This document shows positions 1 to 7,970 of a stretch of DNA of 64,000 nucleotides, one piece after another. The stretch is from Erwinia sp. S63 (GTDB lineage: Bacteria; Pseudomonadota; Gammaproteobacteria; Enterobacterales; Enterobacteriaceae). The stretch's first letter is position 1. Each line of letters starts with the position of its first letter. Location: contig NZ_JACVUP010000002.1 of NCBI RefSeq assembly GCF_016625195.1, positions 1 through 64,000 on the forward strand, given 5' to 3'. The position numbers were made by a program, and so were the translations under genes. Below the pieces are notes generated by a model, which saw nothing but the letters and a program-made list of their open reading frames with translations, was not told the DNA's origin and did not search any database.

Positions 1-51
1 GTCAGCGGCGCGAGGACTGCCCGGCAGCAGCAGAGGTGCTACGGCCCGCAC
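1..51 (-). repeat. Interspersed repeat copy, inverted relative to 21352-21402
   Basis: Bases 1-51 are, read on the opposite strand, identical to 21352-21402. The element contains the motif GAGGTGCTACGGCC, which also occurs near 21550 and 21694. The match may continue beyond the left edge of the window. No ORF or transposase accompanies it. Confidence 0.85.
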
Positions 52-76
52 TCAGCACAGGACTCACCCCCCCGAA

Positions 77-1162
77 TTAAACCCGCTCAGCCAACCCTTC
101 AATCCGCTGCATTGCCTCCAGCAGGCGGGCTTCAGTCACGGTGACTGACATATTCTCCATATCCGGCGCATGCACGGATTCACGCACAATCAGCGCCAGC
201 TCGGCATCATCCAACTTGGCAATCTCACGCAGCGTCAATGGCACACCGCAGTCACGTGCCAGACGCATCTCATCCAGCACCTCTTCATCGCTGCGATCTT
301 CCAGCGCCAGCAGGCACAGATTACCGAAGCCCACCAACAGGCCATGACCAAACTCACGCGTCTTATCGCAGAAGGTAAAACCTTCATAAATCGCATGTGA
401 AGCCGCTGCGTGGGCACCGTTGCTCATCAGCGAGGTCAATCCCGCCCAGGTAAAGATGGCATCCAGCACCTGATCCAAAGAGGCACTGCTCTCACCGCGC
501 AGCACTGCTGCATAAGCCGCCGGGCCGTGTTCCGCGATCACGTCATAGCAAATCTGGCTATGTGCCAGCGATGACAATGCATTGCCTTCGCGCGCCGGAT
601 GGCGGACGCTCACCGCGCGGAACTCATACCATTTCGCCAGGGTATCGCCCAGTCCAGCAGCCAGCCAGCGAGCAGGAGCTTTCGCCAGCAACTCACTGTC
701 GATGATCACTGCCGCAGGGGCCTGTGGCAGCGGGAAAATATCGAAGAAATTGCCGTTATCGTCGTAGCGAATGGTCAATGGCGTCACTGCCGAACAGGTG
801 GCGGCAATGGTCGGGATGGTGATAAACGGCAAGCCCAACTGCGCACCCACGGCTTTTACGGTATCCAGCGATTTACCGCCGCCGACACCGATAATCACGT
901 CAGCTTGCAGTTCGGTAGCGATCGCCGCCAGACGGTTAATCTGATTGATTGAAGTCTCACCACCAAACCACTCCTGCGCCAGCAGCGTCACGTTGGCCGC
1001 CAGCAGTTGAGCGCGCACCTGCGCTTCCACCGATTGCAGTGCCTGGTGGCCGCCGATCAGCAGGGCGCGTTTGCCCAGCCCGGCGCAAATCTCGCCCAGT
1101 TGATTGATCACACCTGCGCCGCGCAACACGCGCGCCGGAAACACCAAATTCTGTTGTGTCAT
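77..1162 (-). CDS. Iron-containing alcohol dehydrogenase family oxidoreductase (HcxA/GldA-like)
   Basis: A 361-residue NAD(P)-dependent dehydrogenase of the GldA/HcxA branch of the iron-containing alcohol dehydrogenases. The nucleotide-binding GVGGGKSLDT stretch is near residue 92. Metal ligands expected of the family are visible as the Asp of GLGDTLAKWYE and the His residues of GAHAAASHAIYEG and EFGHGLLVG. The segment IPTIAATCSAVTPL closely resembles E. coli HcxA (YbdH), a 2-oxoacid reductase, so a hydroxycarboxylate or polyol dehydrogenase role is likely; the substrate is not known. The start is set at the ATG at 1162, not the upstream in-frame codon at 1201, because it overlaps the stop of the upstream guanidinobutyrase gene by four bases (ATGA). 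That indicates translational coupling and a shared pathway. Confidence 0.85.
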   Translation of the reverse strand: MTQQNLVFPARVLRGAGVINQLGEICAGLGKRALLIGGHQALQSVEAQVRAQLLAANVTLLAQEWFGGETSINQINRLAAIATELQADVIIGVGGGKSLDTVKAVGAQLGLPFITIPTIAATCSAVTPLTIRYDDNGNFFDIFPLPQAPAAVIIDSELLAKAPARWLAAGLGDTLAKWYEFRAVSVRHPAREGNALSSLAHSQICYDVIAEHGPAAYAAVLRGESSASLDQVLDAIFTWAGLTSLMSNGAHAAASHAIYEGFTFCDKTREFGHGLLVGFGNLCLLALEDRSDEEVLDEMRLARDCGVPLTLREIAKLDDAELALIVRESVHAPDMENMSVTVTEARLLEAMQRIEGLAERV

Positions 1163-2118
1163 GCTTTCTTCTCTGTGTATCGGACGCCGGGCAAAACGCA
1201 CAGCATCTCATAAAGGATATTGGCCGCCAGCTGGGAAGTCATGCCGCTGATATCGTACGGCGGTGACACTTCGACCAGATCGCCACCGACCAGATTGAGT
1301 CCGCGACAGCCGCGCACAATCTCCAGTCCCTGCATTGAGGTCAGGCCGCCCACTTCCGGTGTACCGGTGCCGGGTGCCCATGCAGGATCGAAACTGTCGA
1401 TGTCATAGCTGAGATACACCGGGCCGTCGCCGATGCGCGCACGCACTTCAGCCATTAATGGGGCCATGGAGCGATACCAGCACTGTTCGGCAGGCACCAG
1501 ATGGAAGCCTTGATCGACACCCCACTGAAAATCATCTGCGGCGTAGCCTTGAGCACGCTGGCCAATCTGCACCACGCGCTGACAGTCAAGCAGACCTTCT
1601 TCCACCGCGCGGCGGAACGTGGTGCCGTGGGCAATCTTCTCGCCAAACATCTCATCGTTGGTATCGGTATGCGCGTCAATGTGGATCAGGCCCATCGGCC
1701 CATGCTTCTTCGCCAGCGCGCGCAAAATCGGCAGTGTCAGCGTGTGATCGCCGCCGAGGGTTAAGGGGATAATCGGCCAATTATTCAGCTCGGTATAATA
1801 GTTTTCGATGATGTCGACCGACTTCAGCAGACTGTAGGTATTGATGGGCACATCGCCGAGATCGCCGACGCGCAACGATTCAAAAGGGGCCGCGCCGGTC
1901 GCCATGTTGTACGGGCGAATCATTACTGAATCGGCGCGAATGGCACGTGGACCGTAGCGCGTGCCGCTGCGCTGCGACGTACCGATATCCAGTGGAATGC
2001 CAACGAAAGCGACATCAAGATCGGCAGGGGATTCGGCAGCGGGCAAACGCATCATGGTGCCACGGCCGGCGAAACGGGGCATCTCGTTGCCGCCCTGCGG
2101 CTGAGGAAAATCGGTCAT
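1159..2118 (-). CDS. gbuA: Ureohydrolase, probable 4-guanidinobutyrase
   Basis: A 319-residue binuclear-manganese ureohydrolase of the agmatinase/arginase fold, cytosolic. Metal-binding motifs are GGDHT, IDAHTDTN and SYDIDSFDP in the usual order. The N-terminus (QPQGGNEMPRFAGRGTMMRL) and the stretch MIRPYNMATGAAPF resemble Pseudomonas guanidinobutyrase GbuA and guanidinopropionase rather than E. coli agmatinase SpeB, so hydrolysis of 4-guanidinobutyrate to GABA and urea is the favoured role. Agmatinase activity cannot be excluded. The ATG at 2118 is chosen over the GTG at 2121 because AAGGAG lies six bases upstream. It is the first gene of an operon with the dehydrogenase at 77-1162 and is divergent from a LysR gene that probably controls it. 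Confidence 0.85.
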   Translation of the reverse strand: MTDFPQPQGGNEMPRFAGRGTMMRLPAAESPADLDVAFVGIPLDIGTSQRSGTRYGPRAIRADSVMIRPYNMATGAAPFESLRVGDLGDVPINTYSLLKSVDIIENYYTELNNWPIIPLTLGGDHTLTLPILRALAKKHGPMGLIHIDAHTDTNDEMFGEKIAHGTTFRRAVEEGLLDCQRVVQIGQRAQGYAADDFQWGVDQGFHLVPAEQCWYRSMAPLMAEVRARIGDGPVYLSYDIDSFDPAWAPGTGTPEVGGLTSMQGLEIVRGCRGLNLVGGDLVEVSPPYDISGMTSQLAANILYEMLCVLPGVRYTEKKA

Positions 2119-2178
2119 CACGAACTCCTTCGGCTAAGTGAATCTCATCATGGCCTGAGGAAGGCGCGGGAAAAATCC

Positions 2179-2206
2179 TTGACAGCAAATAATCACTTCA
2201 TAGATT
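2179..2206 (+). promoter_or_regulatory. Putative LysR promoter and LTTR dyad in the gbuA/lysR divergent region
   Basis: TTGACA at 2179-2184 followed after 16 bases by TAGATT at 2201-2206 reads as a sigma-70 promoter for the LysR gene. The dyad AATC-N8-GATT (2191-2206) overlaps its spacer and -10 element, which fits negative autoregulation by a LysR-type protein binding between the divergent genes. Inferred from sequence only. Confidence 0.45.
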
Positions 2207-2242
2207 GGTTAACTTTAGTCAGCAATCACTGAAGGAAATGCG

Positions 2243-3139
2243 GTGCAAACACTACCCAATCTCAAACTGCTGCAGGTGTTTGCCAGCGTGGTGGAAAATC
2301 AGGGCTATTCGCGTGCACAGCAGGCGCTTAACATGACCACGCCCGCCATTAGCGCCTATATGAGCGAGCTGGAAACGCAGCTGGGTTTTATCTTGTGCCA
2401 GCGCGGACGTGGCGGCTTTACCCTCACCACCAAAGGCGAGCAGTTTCATCGCTACAGCCAGGAAATGCTGGCCACGCTGGTGGGTTGGCAGGAGCAGGTC
2501 GAGACGCTGAAAAGCGCACAGGGTGGGACTTTTTCATTGGGCGTGGTGGATGCCACTGTTACCGACAGTACGCTGGATCTGCCGGCGGCGATTGCCCGCT
2601 TTAATCAGCGTTTTCCTGCGGTGTTTTTCAATCTCAGCGTGCGCGATCCCAATGAATTACAGCAGCAGTTACTGGAAGATCGCCTCGACCTCGCCATTGG
2701 TCACTTCCCGCTGCGTGCCAGTAATCTGGTGACCATCCCGCTGTATGAAGAGCAGCATTGGCTCTATTGCAGCCCGCAACATCCGCTGGCGCAGGGCGAT
2801 CCGGATGTGCGCACCGTGCAGCAAACCGGCATGGTGACGCGTCGTTACTGGAATCAGCAGGAGTTGAATAAGCGCGGTTTTCGCCAGAGTAACGCTTCGG
2901 TGGAGAGCATTGAAGCACAGTTAACGCTGATTCTGTCTGGCCGCTTTATCGGCTATTTGCCGGAGCATTACGCGCAAAGCGGGGAACAGCAGGGCACGTT
3001 GTGCCGCTTGCTGCCGCAGCATTTTCACTTCCGCGCACCGTTTTCGTTTGCCTTCCGCCGTGGACGCGCGCGCGAAACGCTGATCCGCGCAATGCGTGAA
3101 ATTCTGAATCCAGCGCGAAAAAATAGCAGTGAAAGCTGA
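2243..3139 (+). CDS. LysR-family transcriptional regulator
   Basis: A 298-residue LysR-type regulator: winged helix-turn-helix at about residues 5-65 (RAQQALNMTTPAISAYMSEL) followed by the periplasmic-binding-like effector domain. The only start in frame with a Shine-Dalgarno is the GTG at 2243, preceded by GAAGGAAA; the nearby ATG at 2238 is out of frame. It is divergent from the guanidinobutyrase operon with about 120 bp between them, the classical layout for a LysR gene and its target. The effector is unknown; guanidinobutyrate or a related guanidino compound is a guess from context. Confidence 0.88.
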   Translation: MQTLPNLKLLQVFASVVENQGYSRAQQALNMTTPAISAYMSELETQLGFILCQRGRGGFTLTTKGEQFHRYSQEMLATLVGWQEQVETLKSAQGGTFSLGVVDATVTDSTLDLPAAIARFNQRFPAVFFNLSVRDPNELQQQLLEDRLDLAIGHFPLRASNLVTIPLYEEQHWLYCSPQHPLAQGDPDVRTVQQTGMVTRRYWNQQELNKRGFRQSNASVESIEAQLTLILSGRFIGYLPEHYAQSGEQQGTLCRLLPQHFHFRAPFSFAFRRGRARETLIRAMREILNPARKNSSES

Positions 3140-3150
3140 CGCTGCGCCGA

Positions 3151-3170
3151 TACTGTGTAAAAATACAGGC
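3151..3170 (+). promoter_or_regulatory. LexA (SOS) box upstream of dinG
   Basis: TACTGTGTAAAAATACAGGC contains the CTGT-N8-ACAG LexA dyad (3153-3168), with TACTGT and ACAG matching the E. coli consensus. It lies 24 bp upstream of the dinG start. E. coli dinG is a known LexA target, so SOS induction is expected here, with ybiB downstream possibly included. Confidence 0.9.
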
Positions 3171-3193
3171 CAATTCAGCAAACAGTAATCAAC

Positions 3194-5371
3194 ATGGCCC
3201 TGACAGCAGCGATAAAAAGCCAGATTGCGCAATGGTATAAGGCGCTGCAGCAGCAGGTTCCTGACTTTATCCCCCGTGCGCCACAGCGTCAGATGATCGC
3301 TGAAGTGGCGAAAAGCCTGGCCGGTGACGAAGGCCGCCATCTGGCGATTGAAGCCCCCACCGGCGTGGGCAAAACCTTGTCTTATTTGATCCCCGGCATA
3401 GCGGTGAGCCGCGCCGAGGAGAAACGGTTAGTGATCAGCACCGCCAACGTGGCGCTGCAGGATCAAATCTTCAGCAAAGACCTGCCGCTGCTGAAAAAAA
3501 TCATCCCCGATCTCACCTTCACTGCCGCATTCGGCCGTGGCCGCTATGTCTGTCCGCGCAACCTCGCGGCGCTGGCAGCGACGGAAGATCAGCAAGGCGA
3601 TTTGCTGCTGTATCTCGATGAAGAAGCGGTGACCGGCTCGAAAGAAGAGCAGAAGTTCTGCGCCAAACTAGAGAAACAGCTCAGCAGCTATCAATGGGAT
3701 GGCCTGCGCGATCACTCCGATGTCTCGATTGATGACAGCCTGTGGCAGCGCCTTTCCACCGATAAAGCCAACTGCCTGGGGCATCACTGTCGCTGGTATC
3801 GTGAATGCCCGTTCTTTGTTGCACGTCGTGAAATAGAACAGGCGGATGTGGTGGTGGCGAACCATGCGCTGGTGATGGCGGCGATGGAGAATGAATCCGT
3901 CTTACCGCCTGCCAAACACCTGATGCTGGTGCTGGACGAAGGTCATCATCTGCCAGAAGTGGCGCGTGACGCGCTGGAGATGAGCGCTGAAATCACCCCC
4001 GGCTGGAGCAGCCTGCAGCTCGATCTGTTTGTACGGCTGGTGGAAACCATCATGGCGCAGTTCCGCCCCAAATCGCCGCCACCACTGACCAACCCTGAGC
4101 GGTTAAAAGGCCACTGCGATGAGATGCGTGAGCTGCTGCAAATCCTGTGCGATGCGCTCAATCCACTGTTACCCGCGCACAATCAGCCGGGTGAGTTTCG
4201 TTTTGTGCTGGGTGAGTTGCCGGAAGAACTGATGACCATGTGCGCACGGCTGTTCAAACTGAGCGATGCACTGCGCGGTTTGAGCGAAGGGTTGCTCAAT
4301 GAGTTGGGTGAGCAGACCGGCAAAGCCGACATCATGCGTCTGCATCGGGCAATCATTCAGCTTAACCGCCAATTCGGCTGGTTCGAATCGATCAGCAAAT
4401 TGTGGCGGCTGGCGGCGATGGAGAAAGCCTCCAACGCGCCGGTATCAAAATGGATTACCCGTGAAATTCGCGACGGCCAGGCGCATCTGCTGTTCCACTG
4501 CGCCGGGATTCGCGTCAGCGATCAGCTGGAGAAACTGCTGTGGCGCAAGATTCCCCATGTGGTGGTGACCTCGGCAACCTTGCGTTCCCTCAACAGTTTT
4601 AATCGCTTGCAGGAGATGTCTGGCCTGAGTGAGAAAGCGGGCGATCGTTTTGTGGCACTGGACTCACCGTTTAATCATGTCGATCAGGGCAAGCTGGTGA
4701 TCCCGCAAATGCGCTATGAGCCATTAATGGCCAATGAAGCGGAGCACATCGCCGAAATGGCAGGCTTCTTCCTGCAGCAAATGGCGGAAGAGAAGCATAA
4801 AGGCGTGCTGGTGCTGTTTGCCAGCGGACGTGCGATGCAGCAGTTTGTCAGCCATGTCAGCGCATTACGTTTATCAATGCTGGTACAGGGCGATCAGCCT
4901 CGTTCGCGTTTAGTGGAGTTGCATCGCCAGCGAGTCGAAGCGGGGCAAACCAGTATTCTGGTCGGGCTGCAGTCCTTTGCAGAAGGTCTGGATTTAAAGG
5001 GCGATCTGCTCACGCAGGTGCATATCCATAAAATTGCTTTTCCCCCGGTGGACAGTCCGGTAATTTTGACCGAAGGGGAGTGGCTGAAGAGCCTCAAACG
5101 CTACCCGTTCGAAGTGCAGAGTTTACCGAGCGCCTCGTTTACCTTGATTCAGCAGGTTGGGCGTCTGATTCGTAGCCATCACTGTTCCGGTGAGATCGTG
5201 ATATACGATCGGCGTCTGCTTAACAAAGCCTATGGCAGTCGCCTGTTGGCCGCCTTGCCGGTGTTTCCGATTGAACAACCGGCGGTGCCCGAAGCCAGCA
5301 TAAAACCAGCAGTAAAAACAGCGGTTAAAGCCGCAGTAAAACCAGCGAAGCGTAAAAGTAAGAAATCTTAG
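3194..5371 (+). CDS. dinG: ATP-dependent DNA helicase DinG
   Basis: A 725-residue XPD-like superfamily 2 helicase with 5'-3' polarity, acting on R-loops and D-loops during replication stress. Walker A is GVGKT at 57-61, the Walker B box DEGH at 248-251. The four iron-sulfur cysteines are Cys120, Cys194, Cys199 and Cys205, the same positions as I recall for E. coli. The helicase C-terminal motif QQVGRLIRS is near residue 650. The last ~25 residues form a Lys/Ala/Pro-rich tail with repeated AVK units that makes the protein slightly longer than the 716-residue E. coli enzyme; it may add nonspecific nucleic-acid binding. Expressed behind a LexA box. Confidence 0.97.
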   Translation: MALTAAIKSQIAQWYKALQQQVPDFIPRAPQRQMIAEVAKSLAGDEGRHLAIEAPTGVGKTLSYLIPGIAVSRAEEKRLVISTANVALQDQIFSKDLPLLKKIIPDLTFTAAFGRGRYVCPRNLAALAATEDQQGDLLLYLDEEAVTGSKEEQKFCAKLEKQLSSYQWDGLRDHSDVSIDDSLWQRLSTDKANCLGHHCRWYRECPFFVARREIEQADVVVANHALVMAAMENESVLPPAKHLMLVLDEGHHLPEVARDALEMSAEITPGWSSLQLDLFVRLVETIMAQFRPKSPPPLTNPERLKGHCDEMRELLQILCDALNPLLPAHNQPGEFRFVLGELPEELMTMCARLFKLSDALRGLSEGLLNELGEQTGKADIMRLHRAIIQLNRQFGWFESISKLWRLAAMEKASNAPVSKWITREIRDGQAHLLFHCAGIRVSDQLEKLLWRKIPHVVVTSATLRSLNSFNRLQEMSGLSEKAGDRFVALDSPFNHVDQGKLVIPQMRYEPLMANEAEHIAEMAGFFLQQMAEEKHKGVLVLFASGRAMQQFVSHVSALRLSMLVQGDQPRSRLVELHRQRVEAGQTSILVGLQSFAEGLDLKGDLLTQVHIHKIAFPPVDSPVILTEGEWLKSLKRYPFEVQSLPSASFTLIQQVGRLIRSHHCSGEIVIYDRRLLNKAYGSRLLAALPVFPIEQPAVPEASIKPAVKTAVKAAVKPAKRKSKKS

Positions 5372-5443
5372 GTGTGCCCAGACGCACATCAATGACCTTT
5401 TGGCAGCCGGTTATCGGCGCGCCCTGGAAGCGGGAATGCCCTG

Positions 5444-6412
5444 ATGGAACTGAATAAAATTATCAAAGAGATTGGGCGCGGTAAGAACCACGCGCGCGAT
5501 ATCGATTTCGACACCGCCGTTGCACTGTACAGCGCCATGCTGGCGGATGAAGTGCCAGAACTGGAACTCGGCGGTGTGCTGATCGCCCTGCGTATCAAGG
5601 GCGAAGGCGAAGAGGAGATGCGCGGTTTTTACCACGCTATGCAGCAACAGATGATGCAGTTGCAGCCTCCTGCCAATCGTCCGATGCCGATTGTGATTCC
5701 CAGCTACAACGGCGCTCGTCGTCAGGGCAATCTCACTCCGCTGCTGGCCTTACTGTTAAGCAAACTCGGGTTTCCGGTATTACTGCACGGTGTGAGTGAC
5801 GACCCGACGCGCATTACCACCGAAGCGGTACTGGCGGCGCTGGATATTGCGGCGGTCACCACCGCGCAGCAGGCTCAAGCGAAGCTGGACAGTGGCGAAC
5901 TGGCCTTTATCACCATCGATCATCTGTGTGCACCGATGGCAAAACAGCTGTCGCTGCGCTGGCGCATGGGCGTGCGCAACAGCGCGCATACCCTGGCGAA
6001 GTTGGCGACGCCGTTTGCCAAACGCGCCGCGTTGCGCCTGGCGAGTGTTTCCCATCCGGAATATGTGCCGCGCGTCGGCAAGTTCTTCCAGGATATTGAT
6101 GCGCCTGCCATTCTGCTGAACGGTACCGAAGGTGAGGTGTACGCCAATCCGCAGCGTTGCCCGGCGATAAACTATATTGCGGGTGCGGGCGCAGAGGCTG
6201 AAGTATGGATTGAGCGCCAGCCGGAAATCAGCGTGGAACTGCCAGAAAGTAAAAATGCGCAGGATACCGCTGACTGGATCAAACAAGTGCTGGCCGGCAA
6301 ACGTGCCGTGCCGCAGGCGCTGCGTTTACAGCTGGCCTGCTGCTTAGTGGCAACCGGGGAGTCAGCGACGCTGGATGAGGCGGAAACGCGATTGCAGCAG
6401 GCTGGGATCTGA
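5444..6412 (+). CDS. ybiB: TrpD2-family DNA-binding protein YbiB
   Basis: A 322-residue homologue of E. coli YbiB, which has the anthranilate phosphoribosyltransferase fold but binds nucleic acids nonspecifically instead of working in tryptophan synthesis. The N-terminal helical domain (about 1-70) and the glycine-rich nucleoside-phosphorylase-like domain are both present (PSYNGARRQGNLTPLLALLL near residue 86). It follows dinG after 72 bp with no terminator visible, as in E. coli, so it probably shares the SOS promoter. Its exact cellular job is unresolved in any organism. Confidence 0.92.
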   Translation: MELNKIIKEIGRGKNHARDIDFDTAVALYSAMLADEVPELELGGVLIALRIKGEGEEEMRGFYHAMQQQMMQLQPPANRPMPIVIPSYNGARRQGNLTPLLALLLSKLGFPVLLHGVSDDPTRITTEAVLAALDIAAVTTAQQAQAKLDSGELAFITIDHLCAPMAKQLSLRWRMGVRNSAHTLAKLATPFAKRAALRLASVSHPEYVPRVGKFFQDIDAPAILLNGTEGEVYANPQRCPAINYIAGAGAEAEVWIERQPEISVELPESKNAQDTADWIKQVLAGKRAVPQALRLQLACCLVATGESATLDEAETRLQQAGI

Positions 6413-6424
6413 CGGGTAGAACAT

Positions 6425-6449
6425 GACCCGCAGCCTTTGGTTGCGGGTC
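6425..6449. terminator. Inverted repeat between convergent ybiB and the amidohydrolase gene
   Basis: GACCCGCA (6425-6432) pairs with TGCGGGTC (6442-6449) around a nine-base loop. No T tract follows on either strand, so terminator function is uncertain, but its position between converging genes favours it. Confidence 0.4.
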
Positions 6450-6482
6450 AAATACACAGCCGAGATCTGGGAAATCCGGCAG

Positions 6483-7640
6483 TCAGGCTTTAACCAACAC
6501 GCTCTCCACCAGCTGTTGCCAGAAGCGGATGCCAATCGGTATCAGGTCATCATTGAAATCATAATGCGCGTTGTGCAATGGGGCGGAGGGGGATTCGCCA
6601 TCGGCGCCGAGCCAGAAGTAAGCACCCGGACAGGATTCCAGCATACAGGCGAAATCTTCTGATGCCATAGAAGGATTCACCTGCCAGTGTACCTGCGATT
6701 CGCCTAACACGCGCTGGGCAACATCGCGCACTTGTTCCGCTGGACCGGCATGGTTGGCGGTAACGGGATAACCCGGATACCAGTGAATCTCGCCGCTGAC
6801 GCCAAACGGGCGCGGCAGGGTAGTGACAAAATCTTCAATCAGACTGCGCACGCGGTCACGTACGTCAGTCTGCAAACATCGCACCGTACCACGCAGCACA
6901 ATCTGCTCGGGAATCACATTGATCGCCTCACCACCGTGGATCTGCGTCACGCTCACCACCGCTGACGCCAGCGGTGACAAACGGCGTGACGGAATGGTTT
7001 GCAGCGCCATAATCAGCTCTGCTGCCACCACCATCGGATCGGCACCGCTCTCTGGCATCGCCGCGTGGCAGCTTTTGCCGTTTAGGGTGATTTCAAAGGA
7101 ATCGAGCGAGGCCATCATCGCACCTGGATTCACCGCCAGCGAGCCCACCGGCAAACCCGGCCAGTTGTGCATGGCGTACACCGCATCCATTGGGAAACGG
7201 GTAAACAAACCTTCTTCCACCATTTTCCGCGCACCGCCAAGATTCTCTTCCGCAGGCTGAAACAGGAAGTGCACCGTGCCTTTGAAGTTGCGCGTCGCGG
7301 CCAGTTGGCAGGCCGCCGCGAGCAGAATGGCCGTGTGTCCGTCGTGACCGCAGGCGTGCATCACGCCTGAGCGGGTAGATTTCCACTCCGGCGCGCCTTT
7401 TTCGGTAATCGGCAACGCGTCCATATCAGCGCGTAAACCAATCACCGGGCCTGGGCCGTTTTCCAGTGTGCCAATCACGCCAGTGCCTGCTAGTCCACGG
7501 AACACCTGTAACCCTGCTTCGGCGAGCACGTTCGCAACCAGTTCGCTGGTTTGTTGCTCCTGGTAACCGAGTTCAGGATGTTGGTGTAACTGACGACGCC
7601 AGTTCAGGGCGTTTTCCAGCAGGACGGCAGGCAGGCTCAT
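6483..7640 (-). CDS. M20-family amidohydrolase (hippurate hydrolase / aminoacylase-like)
   Basis: A 385-residue metal-dependent amidohydrolase of the M20D (HipO/AbgB/YtnL) group, probably cytosolic since no signal peptide is seen. Metal-binding features are HACGHDGH near residue 100, QPAEENLGGA near 133 and the C-terminal PLHNAHYDFNDD. The dimerisation lid domain lies at about 185-295 (SCHAAMPESGADPM). Such enzymes remove N-acyl groups from amino acids or indole-3-acetyl conjugates; the substrate here is unknown. It is a single-gene unit, convergent with ybiB, and a 15-bp palindrome lies about 115 bp upstream. Confidence 0.88.
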   Translation of the reverse strand: MSLPAVLLENALNWRRQLHQHPELGYQEQQTSELVANVLAEAGLQVFRGLAGTGVIGTLENGPGPVIGLRADMDALPITEKGAPEWKSTRSGVMHACGHDGHTAILLAAACQLAATRNFKGTVHFLFQPAEENLGGARKMVEEGLFTRFPMDAVYAMHNWPGLPVGSLAVNPGAMMASLDSFEITLNGKSCHAAMPESGADPMVVAAELIMALQTIPSRRLSPLASAVVSVTQIHGGEAINVIPEQIVLRGTVRCLQTDVRDRVRSLIEDFVTTLPRPFGVSGEIHWYPGYPVTANHAGPAEQVRDVAQRVLGESQVHWQVNPSMASEDFACMLESCPGAYFWLGADGESPSAPLHNAHYDFNDDLIPIGIRFWQQLVESVLVKA

Positions 7641-7753
7641 AAGGTAAGGCTCTCCATCAGCAGCAATGGCTGCGATTTCTCTGACACGTAACGTGATGTC
7701 TCCACTGTAGTGGTAAGCGCAGGGCGGCGTCTATCGTGGAAAGGAATAATTTG

Positions 7754-7768
7754 GCTATAGGGTATAGC
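7754..7768. promoter_or_regulatory. Perfect palindrome upstream of the amidohydrolase, candidate operator
   Basis: GCTATA and TATAGC flank a GGG spacer. The site sits in the promoter-proximal part of the region upstream of the minus-strand amidohydrolase gene. The cognate regulator is unknown. Confidence 0.35.
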
Positions 7769-7930
7769 GGAATGGAATATGTCCGGCAGCTTGCGACATA
7801 CAAGGATTGAAGTGAGCGAGGGAGAATCCACCAGTTAATCTGGCAGTGGACTGCTGTCAGTTGGGAAAATTGCACGATAAATTGCGCAGTGAATGACGTA
7901 AGTTTGTCGGGTGAGCGAAGACGAAGCAAG

Positions 7931-7954
7931 AAGTCGCCCGGTGAAGGGCGACTT
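7931..7954 (-). terminator. Terminator hairpin after hutHU
   Basis: AAGTCGCCC (7931-7939) and GGGCGACTT (7946-7954) form a nine-base-pair stem with a six-base loop, 17 bp beyond the hutU stop. A pyrimidine-rich stretch follows on the minus strand. Confidence 0.75.
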
Positions 7955-7970
7955 CAGTTATCACGACTAA

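Larger units (their letters stand above)
7641..7970. other. Intergenic region between amidohydrolase start and hutU end
   Basis: This 330-bp stretch holds no convincing gene. It contains the amidohydrolase promoter region with a perfect palindrome GCTATAGGGTATAGC at 7754-7768, and at its right end the hut terminator hairpin (7931-7954). Confidence 0.6.
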
